Below are positions 17,474-25,570 of a stretch of DNA of 64,000 bases, one piece after another. This stretch comes from Acidobacteriota bacterium (GTDB lineage Bacteria > Acidobacteriota > Vicinamibacteria > Vicinamibacterales > UBA8438), in assembly GCA_011523845.1 (NCBI GenBank), contig WTFV01000265.1, positions 62,001 through 126,000 on the forward strand, written 5' to 3'. Position 1 is the stretch's first letter, and the number at the start of each line of letters is the position of its first letter. Position numbers and translations under genes: made by a program. The notes below the pieces were generated by a model. It saw only the letters and a list, made by a program, of their open reading frames with translations, searched no databases and was not told the origin of the DNA.

Positions 17474-18760
17474 CCGCGGGGCGTTCGCACGGCCGATGCG
17501 GAACGGCACCACGGCGCCGCGGGCGCGCTCGGCGTCTCGGGCCTCGGCCGCGCCGACCTCGAACGGCCGCCCGATACGGTTGCCGGCGGCATCCTCGAGG
17601 GTCGCCGCCGCGACGAGCTGGTACTCGCCCGGTCGCCACGGGGCGCGCGGCGTGAAGGTCCAGCGGGTCTCGCCCTGCTCCACCCGGATCTCCCCCGCCA
17701 GCGGCCGCCCCCCGCCGGTCGTCACCAGGAGCGCGCTCTGCAGCAGGCCGTAGTCCAGCGGCACCGGAAAGCGCACCGCCAGCGGATCCCGCGTGCCGCC
17801 GGCCGGGAGGTCGAGCCGCCAGGCGGCGGGGTCGAGGGCGCGCTCCCGCGGCGGACCCACCCGGAACTCCCGGCGGAACGGCGCGACGAGCGGCTGCCCC
17901 GCGGCGTCTCGCCAGGCCGCATCGATCGCCAGCGTGTACCGGCGGTCCGCCGACAGCGGGCGGCCCAGCTCGGCGTTCGGCCGGATGCCGCGCTTCACCC
18001 GCCCCGGGTCGTAGAGGACGGTGTAGCGCGTGCGATCCGCGTTCCACAGGTCGACGTCCAGCGGCAGGAACGCGTCGGCAACCGGCTCGCCGTGCTCGTC
18101 GAGCAGACGCACGTGCGGGTTGCCGCTTCCGAGCCCCATCGGAGCGGAGAAGACGACGTACAGGCGGAGGTGGTTCTCCGGCACCTCGGGACCCGTCGGA
18201 TAGACGGCGACCACGCGGGTCGACGGCTCGCGGCCGGGCGCCGGCAACGCGACCGTCGTGCGGAGGACGCGCGGCGGAGCGGACGCGGAACGGCCTCGCG
18301 CGGACGGGAGAGACGACGGATCGAACACCACCGCGTAGCGTTGACCCGCATCGAACGGAAACCGCGGGGTGAAGCGCAGAGCGCCGCCGTGCACGGCGTA
18401 GTTCCCGAGCACGGGCGGCAGCTCCGCGGCGGCCGGATCCGCCTGTGCAACCTGGTCGCGCAGGACAGGCTCGTCCGCCTGCCCGACGTGGTCGCGCAGG
18501 ATAGGCTCGTCCACCTGCGCAACGTGGACGCGCAGGATGGCCTGCCACCCCTCGCGCGACGGGGCGGTGCGTTCGAGGTGCTCCAGGTCCGCGGCCGGCA
18601 GTCCCGCGACGTCGATGGTCCGTTGCCCGGAGGGCGAAGCGACCAGGCGTATGCGCGGCCCGTCCGGAGCGGAGTCCGGCGCCTGGCCGCTGGGCTGCGA
18701 GCACGCCGGTGCGAACGCGAGGGCCGCCACCAGGGCGACGGCCCTCGCCGCCTGTCTCAT
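17471..18760 (-). CDS. Exported lipoprotein with Ig-like domains and a 12-residue repeat
   Basis: 429 residues. The signal peptide ends ALAFAPACS, giving a probable lipidated Cys20. Residues about 80-115 hold a tandem repeat of 12 residues (HVAQVDEPILRD, HVGQADEPVLRD, QVAQAD). The rest has bacterial Ig-like patterns: YPTGPEVPENHLRLYVVFSA, then TRYTVLYDPGRVKRGIRPN and RWTFTPRAPWRPGEYQLV. It belongs to a conserved but uncharacterised family. It starts 10 bp after the stop of the upstream gene, forming an operon with that secreted protein and the two hydrolases. Its TAG stop lies in a repeat fragment. Confidence 0.75.
   Translation of the reverse strand: MRQAARAVALVAALAFAPACSQPSGQAPDSAPDGPRIRLVASPSGQRTIDVAGLPAADLEHLERTAPSREGWQAILRVHVAQVDEPILRDHVGQADEPVLRDQVAQADPAAAELPPVLGNYAVHGGALRFTPRFPFDAGQRYAVVFDPSSLPSARGRSASAPPRVLRTTVALPAPGREPSTRVVAVYPTGPEVPENHLRLYVVFSAPMGLGSGNPHVRLLDEHGEPVADAFLPLDVDLWNADRTRYTVLYDPGRVKRGIRPNAELGRPLSADRRYTLAIDAAWRDAAGQPLVAPFRREFRVGPPRERALDPAAWRLDLPAGGTRDPLAVRFPVPLDYGLLQSALLVTTGGGRPLAGEIRVEQGETRWTFTPRAPWRPGEYQLVAAATLEDAAGNRIGRPFEVGAAEARDAERARGAVVPFRIGRANAPR
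18444..18540 (+). repeat. 36-bp minisatellite inside the lipoprotein gene
   Basis: About 2.7 tandem copies of a 36-bp unit containing TGGTCGCGCAGGA. The unit is a multiple of three, so the repeat adds 12-residue blocks without breaking the frame. Confidence 0.85.
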
Positions 18761-18770
18761 CGGATGGCTG

Positions 18771-19928
18771 CTACGGCAGCGCGGCCGCTTCGAGGTTCAG
18801 CCCGCCGCCCGCGGCGTCGACGAGCAGCATCGCCCGCCGGGCATCCAGCTTGTCGAGCTGCCGCACGCCGTCGAGGGACGCGATGGTCTCGAACGGCACG
18901 CCGGCCGTGTCCGGGATCGGGTCCGCGATGGCGTCCGCGGCGCCGAACGGCGCCGTCGGCACCTTCATCACGCCGCGCTGGTTGTTCGACAGCAGGATGT
19001 AGTCCTGCCCGTCCTTCTCGTAGACGATCATGTCGATCGGCCGGTTGCGGTTCCCGAACTCGGCGATCGTCGTCCCCTGGATCTTGCTGCCCGGCGCGAG
19101 CGCCGCGATCGGGAACTTGACCAGCGGCGTGCACAGATAGCTGGCGACGATCGACGGCTCGCCGTCGATCTCGTACGGCACGAACGTGAACACCGGCGAG
19201 AACGTCTCGAGCTGTCCGTGGGACCCGTGGTAGATCTCCACGCTCGTCCCCGCGTCCGCCACCCGGAACGGATACGGGATGACGCGCATCTTCGACGCGA
19301 ACTCCTCGTTCGACAGGCCCGAGACGAACAGGTTGCCGTCGATGTAGGCCATGTGGGTGATGGTCTGCACGCCGATCAGCCCCGCGGGGTCGACCTGGTC
19401 CGGGTAGTTGGCGATCGGGATCTCCCGCCCGTCCACGAGCACCAGCGGCGTCTCGGCCGGCGGTGGATTGGGCACCCCGATCCGGGTGTAGCGGACCTCG
19501 TCGAACGAGATGACCTCTATCTCGCCCGCTCCGTCCACGCGCAGGAGGACCGGCACGGCGCCGGCGCCCAGCCCGCGCATCACCGAGAGCCAGGTGTTGC
19601 GCGTCCGCGGGTCGACCACCATGTCGGTGATCAGCAGGTTGCCGGCATCGATGCCGAGCAGCCCGGCGACCTTGCGATCGATCGCCGGCACGTCCTGCGT
19701 CCCGGGCACCCCGCCGGCCATCCGCTCGCCAAGCTGCAGGGCCGTGATGGACACCTCCTGGGCGTCGGCCGCGAAGATCACGCCCTCGGGCCCGAACGCC
19801 AGCTTGCCGATGTACTGGAACTCGGGCGTGACGCCGGTCGTTGCCTCGGGGTTGGCCGCCGACCGTGCCCCGGCAACCGCCAGACTCAAGCCGACGACGA
19901 GCAGCAGGCCGTAACGGAATGCAGACAT
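18771..19928 (-). CDS. Secreted protein, probable beta-propeller
   Basis: 385 residues. The signal peptide ends near VAGARSAANPEA. The mature protein consists of short repeated strands (GKLAFGPEGVIFAADAQE, THMAYIDGNLFVSGLSNEE, PIDMIVYEKDGQDYILLSNN) of the kind that build NHL- or YVTN-like beta-propellers; no catalytic motif is seen. Start chosen at the ATG with the signal peptide; the long upstream frame is a composition artefact. It sits between the large hydrolase gene and the Ig-like lipoprotein gene on the same strand. Function unknown; an envelope or binding role is likely. Confidence 0.75.
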   Translation of the reverse strand: MSAFRYGLLLVVGLSLAVAGARSAANPEATTGVTPEFQYIGKLAFGPEGVIFAADAQEVSITALQLGERMAGGVPGTQDVPAIDRKVAGLLGIDAGNLLITDMVVDPRTRNTWLSVMRGLGAGAVPVLLRVDGAGEIEVISFDEVRYTRIGVPNPPPAETPLVLVDGREIPIANYPDQVDPAGLIGVQTITHMAYIDGNLFVSGLSNEEFASKMRVIPYPFRVADAGTSVEIYHGSHGQLETFSPVFTFVPYEIDGEPSIVASYLCTPLVKFPIAALAPGSKIQGTTIAEFGNRNRPIDMIVYEKDGQDYILLSNNQRGVMKVPTAPFGAADAIADPIPDTAGVPFETIASLDGVRQLDKLDARRAMLLVDAAGGGLNLEAAALP

Positions 19929-20040
19929 GCCTTGGTCTCCTTCCAGCGCATCATACCGGTCCCGTCCAGTCCCCGGCACGGCCGGGGAGCGACAGGATCG
20001 AAGCGACGAATCTTCACGCATCGAGTCGAGGGGCGTGCGC

Positions 20041-20129
20041 CAGGAGTCTGCGCCGCAGGACGGCGCGGACTCCTGGTCAGGCCCGGTCGGGCGGCAATCG
20101 GGGCCGCAGGCGACGACTGTCGGGCTGCC
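20041..20129 (+). repeat. Dispersed repeat, type C
   Basis: A strong hairpin at 20041-20075 (CAGGAGTCTGCGCCG pairing with CGGCGCGGACTCCTG, one mismatch) is followed by a tail with GGTCAGGCCCGGTCGG, GGCAATCGG and GACTGTCGGGCTGCC. Hairpin and tail recur inverted at 27607-27698. It separates two genes of the minus-strand exported-protein operon. Confidence 0.8.
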
Positions 20130-20140
20130 GCGCGTGCTCG

Positions 20141-22144
20141 TCACCGGGCGCCGACGGCCGCCCTCCACGCGGCGGCGGCGGACTCCTTGAGCGTCTCGGC
20201 GTCGGCGGGCAGCAGATACCGCTCGGCGACCAGCGCGTCCGCCGCCTCGCCGTAGCGCCGCACGTACTCCGCCTCGCCGCCGGGATAGCGCTCTTCCAGG
20301 GAGCGTCGCGAGTCGCCCCGTTCCATCCGCTCGTTCCTCGTCCGCGGAAACGGAATCGTGGAGCCGTTGACGCCGCACAGGTCGCCTTCGGCGAAGCCTG
20401 CCGCGCGAACGGCCTTGCCCATCGTGGAGAGCGGGGCCGCGACTTCCGGTACCACTACGCCCGCCACGAGATTGCCGTCGGCGTCCAGGCTCGGCACGAA
20501 CAACGGGTACCGCTCCTCGCTCTCCCGCGGCGGCCAGACGGAGAAGTCGCGCACGCCGAGCTCGCTGATCGTGCCGTTGTACGGACGGTCCGGGATGGTC
20601 GGATACTGCTCGCCCTGTTCTTCTACCGTCACCGCCGTGCCGTCGGCCACCGACGGCGCGCTGGTCGCCGGCGGCTCGACGCCGTCCCGCACCCACTGCA
20701 CCATCGCGTCGAACGCGGCCCGGTAGTACGGCCACGGCTGCACCGGGTTGCCCGGGTCGCGGCACCCGGCGCTGCCCTGCAGATGCGCGGTCCCGAGCAT
20801 CCAGTAGCGCGCGTTCGGCGGCAGCTCCAGCGCCCGGCCGCTCGTGTCCGTGAGGATGAGCGATGCATGGGCGCCGTAGTACTCGGAGTCGGCGTCCACC
20901 TGGATGATGTTCGGGCAGGTACCCGAGGCCGTGCACGCGGCCAGCAACCCGTCGGTCCTGCCCGTCAGCGGGTCGGTCGTCGTGCCGAACGTGAACGGGA
21001 ACTCGTCCATCGGATAGTTGTGATCTTCATGCTGGCGCGTATAGCGGCCCGTCTGCGCGAAACGGGCGTTGACGAACGTGCGGCGGGCGCCGGCGACGTA
21101 CGGCGTCATGCCGTCGAAGACGCGCCGCCCCTGCGGATCCTCGTTGAAGCCCTGGTAGACGAAGTCCCTGGCCATCCGGCCGCTCTGCGAGGAACCGACG
21201 GCCACCACGTGGTCGAGCACCGGCGTGCCGTCCGCGAACAGCGGGTTCGGCGTGCCCCGATCGTCGGCGGCACGGTAGCGCGCGAACGACACGAAATCGC
21301 GCATGGCGGCAAAGCCCAGGCCGTGCACGATCGGATCCCGGGCCTCGTACACGAACTCGTAGATGGTCCCCGCGTCCGCTCCCGCGGGGGGCGTGACGGC
21401 GACCGTCGTGTCGTCGACGTAGCGCCACCGGTCGGCCGGAACGGTCCGGCGCGGATCGTCCTGGAGCTGGCGGTGCGTGAGCGTCGCGGCGGCCTCGTCC
21501 AGCGTCGCCGCCGGATACGTCAACCGCCCGAACGCGGCGCTGTCCGGGTCCTGCCACTCCTCCATGGAGGTGCCGGTAATCGTCCGGCCGTCGTCCGTGG
21601 CGAGCGGCAGGGACGCCAGCACCGGACGCGGGTCGCCGGCCCCCGGCGCGCCGTGCAACCAGCCGCTCGATACGTACGTGTAGCCCCGGTTCATGAGGAA
21701 TGCGCTGCCGGCGTTCCCGGCCGCGTAACCCCGCCCCGCCTCGTGGAAGTAGCCGAAGACGATGTTGCGGCCGCGGTTGTTGATCTCGTACACCAGGACG
21801 TCGTTGCCCCTGGTGATGTCGACCGGCTTGAGAATGTCGACCTCGAAGGTGTATTCGACCAGCCCGTCCGCATTGCGCGGGGCCTTGTCGAGATCCACGA
21901 TCCCGGCGTTCAGCCGGGCGCCCGGATCGGCGATGGCCGTGGCCGTCCCGCGCAGAATCTCGTACGCGCCCGCGGCGCCGAACGACCGGCCGCCGAACGC
22001 CGGCCCGCGGCTGGTTATGTCGAGCCGGGTGACGCGCGAGTGCGCGAGGGCCGGCGACGCGGATTCCGTCTGCGCACCGGCGCCCTGACACCCGCTCAGC
22101 CCGATCCCGAGCACGACCGTCAACAACTGGCGTTGGAGCTGCAT
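20141..22144 (-). CDS. Exported alpha/beta-hydrolase-domain protein (Abhydrolase_10 type)
   Basis: 667 residues. The N terminus is a lipoprotein-like signal (LTVVLGIGLSGC). The large domain has the features of the uncharacterised 'alpha/beta hydrolase domain' family: FGYFHEAGRGYAAGNAG, the nucleophile region GSSQSGRMARDFVYQGFN, and NARYWMLGTAHLQ. Start at the ATG with the signal peptide. The family is common in Acidobacteria and Proteobacteria, and substrates are unknown. Its stop is followed by a type C repeat, and the gene begins 2 bp after the stop of the upstream hydrolase gene, so the two hydrolases are co-expressed. Confidence 0.85.
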   Translation of the reverse strand: MQLQRQLLTVVLGIGLSGCQGAGAQTESASPALAHSRVTRLDITSRGPAFGGRSFGAAGAYEILRGTATAIADPGARLNAGIVDLDKAPRNADGLVEYTFEVDILKPVDITRGNDVLVYEINNRGRNIVFGYFHEAGRGYAAGNAGSAFLMNRGYTYVSSGWLHGAPGAGDPRPVLASLPLATDDGRTITGTSMEEWQDPDSAAFGRLTYPAATLDEAAATLTHRQLQDDPRRTVPADRWRYVDDTTVAVTPPAGADAGTIYEFVYEARDPIVHGLGFAAMRDFVSFARYRAADDRGTPNPLFADGTPVLDHVVAVGSSQSGRMARDFVYQGFNEDPQGRRVFDGMTPYVAGARRTFVNARFAQTGRYTRQHEDHNYPMDEFPFTFGTTTDPLTGRTDGLLAACTASGTCPNIIQVDADSEYYGAHASLILTDTSGRALELPPNARYWMLGTAHLQGSAGCRDPGNPVQPWPYYRAAFDAMVQWVRDGVEPPATSAPSVADGTAVTVEEQGEQYPTIPDRPYNGTISELGVRDFSVWPPRESEERYPLFVPSLDADGNLVAGVVVPEVAAPLSTMGKAVRAAGFAEGDLCGVNGSTIPFPRTRNERMERGDSRRSLEERYPGGEAEYVRRYGEAADALVAERYLLPADAETLKESAAAAWRAAVGAR

Positions 22145-22146
22145 CG

Positions 22147-23010
22147 CTAGTTTCCTCCGAGATCCGGTCGATGCGCCCGGAGGAAGGACCGTATCTGGCG
22201 CACCGCCAGCGGAATCCGTTCCACGGGCTGCTTCCACGGGAACATGCTCACCTCGGACCGCGGCGCGAGCATCGCCGCCTCCATGGCGACGTCGTACGGA
22301 TGCGCCGGGATATCGTCCGGCAGGATGAGGATGGGCGTCTGCAGCTCACGGACGAAGTCCCGCGTCACCGTGAAGACGAAGTCCGCATTGCTGAGGTACA
22401 TCGTGGTCAGGAACCTGTCGACCATGTCCATCGTGATCTCGGGCCGGCGCTCGACCAGATCCGGGCCCCAACCCCGCATGTTGTTGTCGTAGAACAGCGT
22501 GGGATGCTCCGCGCTCCACGCGCTGGGCTGCGTCAGCACGGCGGCGACGACGCGATCGGGGGCCCGCCGCAGCAGGTTCCAGATGAAGGGGCCGCCGATG
22601 CAGAAGCCGAGCACCATGAACTTGTCGATGCCCAGGTGATCCATCACCCCGAGATGGTCGTCGGTATGCGCATCCCAGGGCCGATCGATCTCGAGCGGAC
22701 CGGAGGATTGGCCGCGGTTGGAGTTGCGCAGGTCCGCTGCGATGACGCGGTGCTCTTCCTTGAACTCCTCCAGCGGGTCGAAGGGATGCGTGGCAAGACC
22801 GCCGATCGACGAATTCAGTCCCCCGCCGGCGATGACGAGCAGCGGGAAGCCGGAGCCGGCCTCCTCGTAGCGGATGCGAACGGGACCGTTCTCGTAGAAG
22901 GACAGGGCCCCTCCGTCCTGGCCGGCCTGCCCTGCAAACGCCCGCGTGGCGGCCAGAACCGTCGCCGCGGCGCCCGTCTTGAGTATCGTGCGTCTGGTCG
23001 AATCCACCAT
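22147..23010 (-). CDS. Tat-exported alpha/beta hydrolase with Cys nucleophile
   Basis: 287 residues. The N terminus TRRTILKTGAAATVLAATRA is a twin-arginine signal. The hydrolase core shows VIAGGGLNS (oxyanion region), RVIAADLRNSNRGQSSG, and GFCIGG at the nucleophile elbow: Cys in place of Ser, as in dienelactone hydrolases (GFC-GG). LPDDIPAHPYD may supply Asp and His of the triad. First gene of the exported-protein operon that runs to 17471. It could hydrolyse lactones or esters in the periplasm; the substrate is unknown. Confidence 0.8.
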   Translation of the reverse strand: MVDSTRRTILKTGAAATVLAATRAFAGQAGQDGGALSFYENGPVRIRYEEAGSGFPLLVIAGGGLNSSIGGLATHPFDPLEEFKEEHRVIAADLRNSNRGQSSGPLEIDRPWDAHTDDHLGVMDHLGIDKFMVLGFCIGGPFIWNLLRRAPDRVVAAVLTQPSAWSAEHPTLFYDNNMRGWGPDLVERRPEITMDMVDRFLTTMYLSNADFVFTVTRDFVRELQTPILILPDDIPAHPYDVAMEAAMLAPRSEVSMFPWKQPVERIPLAVRQIRSFLRAHRPDLGGN

Positions 23011-23209
23011 TGTGTCCCCCTTGCCGCCTTTCCCTCCTGTTCACGACGTGCCGCTCCCACCGTCCGCCTTGCGGCGACTCTATCCTATCAACCTGCGGGC
23101 CATGGCGCGCTTGCCGCCGACCGCGGAGACCTCGGCAGCAGTACGCATGGAACGCGATCTGCTTGAGAATGCCATGGAGAAACGCGATACTGCCCCCGAG
23201 GTAGACACC

Positions 23210-23428
23210 ATGGCGACACAACCAGCAGGTCGAACGCGAAGGTGGATCGAGAAGGGCGAACAGATCCTCGGCCACGTCGTGGCTGTGGCTGTCGGGTTCG
23301 TCTTGATGGTCGTCGGCCTCGGGCTGGGGGTAACGATGGTCATGCTGCCCGTGGGGCTGGTCGTCGGCCTGGTCGGGGTCGGCTTGTTCGTGTGGGGCCT
23401 GGTCGGCCACCTGGGCAAGGACCAGTGA
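23210..23428 (+). CDS. Small two-helix membrane protein
   Basis: 72 residues beginning MATQPAGRTRRWIEKGEQIL, with two adjacent hydrophobic segments (VVAVAVGFVLMVVGLGLGV and MLPVGLVVGLVGVGLFVWGL) and a short polar tail. A GAGG motif lies about 10 nt upstream of this ATG; an ATG at 23174 would add 12 polar residues. No known function; it stands alone between the divergent hydrolase operon and the sulfite dehydrogenase gene. Confidence 0.55.
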   Translation: MATQPAGRTRRWIEKGEQILGHVVAVAVGFVLMVVGLGLGVTMVMLPVGLVVGLVGVGLFVWGLVGHLGKDQ

Positions 23429-23543
23429 GATGCGACCGCCCATTGCCGCCGGCGACCGCGACGACCAGACGGTCTGACTGCCCTCGGCGAACCTGCTCGT
23501 CCGCGGCCGACCCGTCGTCGGCGAGAAATGGCGGGCATTGGCG

Positions 23544-23549
23544 TATACT
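23544..23549 (+). promoter_or_regulatory. Candidate -10 box upstream of the soxC-like gene
   Basis: TATACT lies 55 nt before the ATG at 23604. No good -35 hexamer at 16-18 bp is seen, so this is a weak prediction based on the -10 match and position. Confidence 0.3.
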
Positions 23550-23603
23550 GCCGGCTGCGGCAGCCAATCTTGCGGACGACCTCGGGCTGCGAAGGAGAGA
23601 CCC

Positions 23604-24860
23604 ATGGGTGCGAAACGACCTGATCGACGGGAATTCCTGCGCGGCGGCGCCGCGTTGGCCGGCGGCCTGACCGTGGGAGCGGTGGAGCCGGCGCTCGCCC
23701 AGGCACCGGAACCACAGAGGTTCATCCGGGGCGACGCGGACATGAACATGATCGCCTACGGTGAGCGCTCCCGTTTCGTGACCTCGGTCCGCATACCGCA
23801 CCCGCCGGGCGGCAGGCACTCGCCCGACGCGTTCGGGCTCGTGTTCCACGTGGCGGCGCCGCTCCAGGATTCGGTGGGCGTGATCACGCCGTCCTCGCTC
23901 CACTTCGTCGGGACCACCCGCGGCTCCCTCATGCCGGACATCGATCCCGCGGAGCATCGCCTGATGATCCACGGCATGGTGGAGCGGCCGCTGATCTTCA
24001 CCATGGAGGAACTGATGCGGCTCCCGTCGGTGACCCGCCTGCACTTCATCGAGTGCGCCGGGAACCGTGCGAGAAGCACGCACAAGACCGTGCAGGAGAC
24101 GCACGGGATGACCAGTTGCGCCGAGTGGACGGGCGTCCTCCTGTCCACGCTGCTCGAGGAAGCCGGCGTGAAGGACGGGGCCTCCTGGGTCGTCGCGGAG
24201 GGAACGGAGAACGTGAAGGGCGCGTCGAGCTTCCCGCTGGCGAAGGCCATGGACGACTGCATCGTCGCCTACGGCATGAACGGCGAGGCGGTGCGCCCGC
24301 AGAACGGATTCCCGCTGCGGCTGCTGATTCCCGGATTCGAGGGGATCTTCAACACGAAGTACCTCCGGCGCATCAAGGTGGTGGACCGGTACTACATGAA
24401 CTACAACGACTACGGGCACCTGCGCCGCGACCCGGTGCGCGCCGCGCTGGGCTACCAGATCGGACCCAAGTCGGTCATCACGCGTCCTTCCGGGGGGCAG
24501 ACGCTGCCCGGCCCCGGATTCTACGAAGTCTCCGGCCTCGCCTGGTCCGGCGGAGGCGCCATCAGCCGGGTGGAGGTGTCCACCGACGCCGGCCGGAGCT
24601 GGAACGAGGCCGAGATTCAGGGGACGGCGCACCGCATGGCGCACACCCGGTTCCGCCTCAACTGGAACTGGGACGGACAGGAGACCGCGCTCATGTCGCG
24701 CTGCACGGACGAGGTCGGCCAGGTGCAGCCGTCGCCGTCCCAGGTCGCCGAGCACTTCGAAGGGGCCCCGGATCCGACCTACAGCGTGCCGGGCCTCGAC
24801 AACACGATCCAGCCGTGGCGGATCGCCGCCGACGGGAGCATTCACAATGGGCGTGTCTAG
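23604..24860 (+). CDS. soxC: Sulfite dehydrogenase molybdopterin subunit (SoxC type)
   Basis: 418 residues with a Tat signal (DRREFLRGGAALAGG), so folded and loaded with molybdenum cofactor before export. The sulfite-oxidase fold is clear: HFIECAGN with Cys151 as the probable Mo ligand, SCAEWTGVLLSTLLEE, and RLLIPGFEGIFNTKYLRRIKV. The C-terminal dimerisation domain includes EVSGLAWSGGGAISRVEVS. Good ribosome site (AAGGAGAG). It should oxidise sulfite or a related sulfur substrate and pass electrons to the cytochrome encoded next. Its TAG stop is made by the first bases of a dispersed repeat. Confidence 0.9.
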   Translation: MGAKRPDRREFLRGGAALAGGLTVGAVEPALAQAPEPQRFIRGDADMNMIAYGERSRFVTSVRIPHPPGGRHSPDAFGLVFHVAAPLQDSVGVITPSSLHFVGTTRGSLMPDIDPAEHRLMIHGMVERPLIFTMEELMRLPSVTRLHFIECAGNRARSTHKTVQETHGMTSCAEWTGVLLSTLLEEAGVKDGASWVVAEGTENVKGASSFPLAKAMDDCIVAYGMNGEAVRPQNGFPLRLLIPGFEGIFNTKYLRRIKVVDRYYMNYNDYGHLRRDPVRAALGYQIGPKSVITRPSGGQTLPGPGFYEVSGLAWSGGGAISRVEVSTDAGRSWNEAEIQGTAHRMAHTRFRLNWNWDGQETALMSRCTDEVGQVQPSPSQVAEHFEGAPDPTYSVPGLDNTIQPWRIAADGSIHNGRV

Positions 24861-25533
24861 GAGCTTGCGCCGCAGAGCGCAGCGCAGCCGAGTTCCGGGG
24901 CGCAGGGTCATGGAGCGGGAGGATGTGCCGAGACGCCGAGCCAGCGAGGCGTTTCGGGGCGCTGGCCGGCTCCTGCCCTTGGCGATGGTGATGCTCCTGG
25001 GCGGCTCGGTGCTGGCACAGGGGCCCACCTACGGCGTGGGACGGACCCCCACCCCGGAGGAGATCCGTGCCTGGGACATCTCCGTCGGCCCCACGGGCGA
25101 GGAGCTCCCGCCGGGGAGCGGCACCGCCGCCGAAGGGGCGCGGATCTATCGCATACGTTGCGCGGGATGCCACGGCAGGAACCTGGAAGGCGGCCGGGAG
25201 CCCCGGCGCGCTCCCCGGCTGGTGAAGACCGAACCGGGGCGGGATGTCGACCCCTGGGACGCGGGGCGCATCCTGCCGTACCGTTCGCCGTACGCGACGA
25301 CGGTCTGGGACTACATCAATCGCGGCATGCCGCTCTACCAGGAGGGGACGCTGACCGCCGACCAGGTGTACGCGCTGACGGCCTTCCTGCTGTACAGAAA
25401 CGACGTCATCGCGGAGGACCTGGTGCTCGACGCCGAGAGTCTGCCGCAGGTCGAGATGCCCAATCGGGACGGATGGGCGCCGCTGCCGGACTGGAAGCCC
25501 CTGTCGCCGCGGCTTCCTGGCTACCCGTTCTAG
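24847..25533 (+). CDS. Periplasmic cytochrome c, SoxD-like partner, with repeat-encoded N terminus
   Basis: 228 residues if started at the ATG that overlaps soxC by 14 nt. The first ~38 residues (SLRRRAQRS and onward to EAFRGAGR) come from a type A repeat. A normal signal peptide follows (LLPLAMVMLLGGSVLAQG). The cytochrome domain has one haem motif, RCAGCHGRN, and a later segment (LPQVEMPNRDGWAPLP) that may give the axial Met. Architecture and position after soxC fit the SoxD subunit. The real start may be inside the repeat, for example the ATG at 24910; the sequence alone does not decide. Confidence 0.85.
   Translation: MGVSRSLRRRAQRSRVPGRRVMEREDVPRRRASEAFRGAGRLLPLAMVMLLGGSVLAQGPTYGVGRTPTPEEIRAWDISVGPTGEELPPGSGTAAEGARIYRIRCAGCHGRNLEGGREPRRAPRLVKTEPGRDVDPWDAGRILPYRSPYATTVWDYINRGMPLYQEGTLTADQVYALTAFLLYRNDVIAEDLVLDAESLPQVEMPNRDGWAPLPDWKPLSPRLPGYPF
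24857..24968 (+). repeat. Dispersed palindromic repeat, type A, at the soxC/cytochrome junction
   Basis: It begins CTAGGAGCTTGCGCCGCAGA, more diverged in its first hairpin than other copies. The second module, GACGCCGAGCCAGCGAGGCG and then TTTCGGGGCGCTGGCC, is almost identical to the copy in tctA. It provides the stop codon of soxC and the opening codons of the cytochrome gene. Confidence 0.85.
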
Positions 25534-25570
25534 TCGGAGCCACGTACCCCGAGTCTAGAGGAGAAACAGC

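Noticed and set aside
18444..18540. Possible CRISPR-like repeats
   Set aside because: Units are contiguous without spacers and lie in frame inside a protein-coding gene; no other direct-repeat/spacer array or cas gene was seen.
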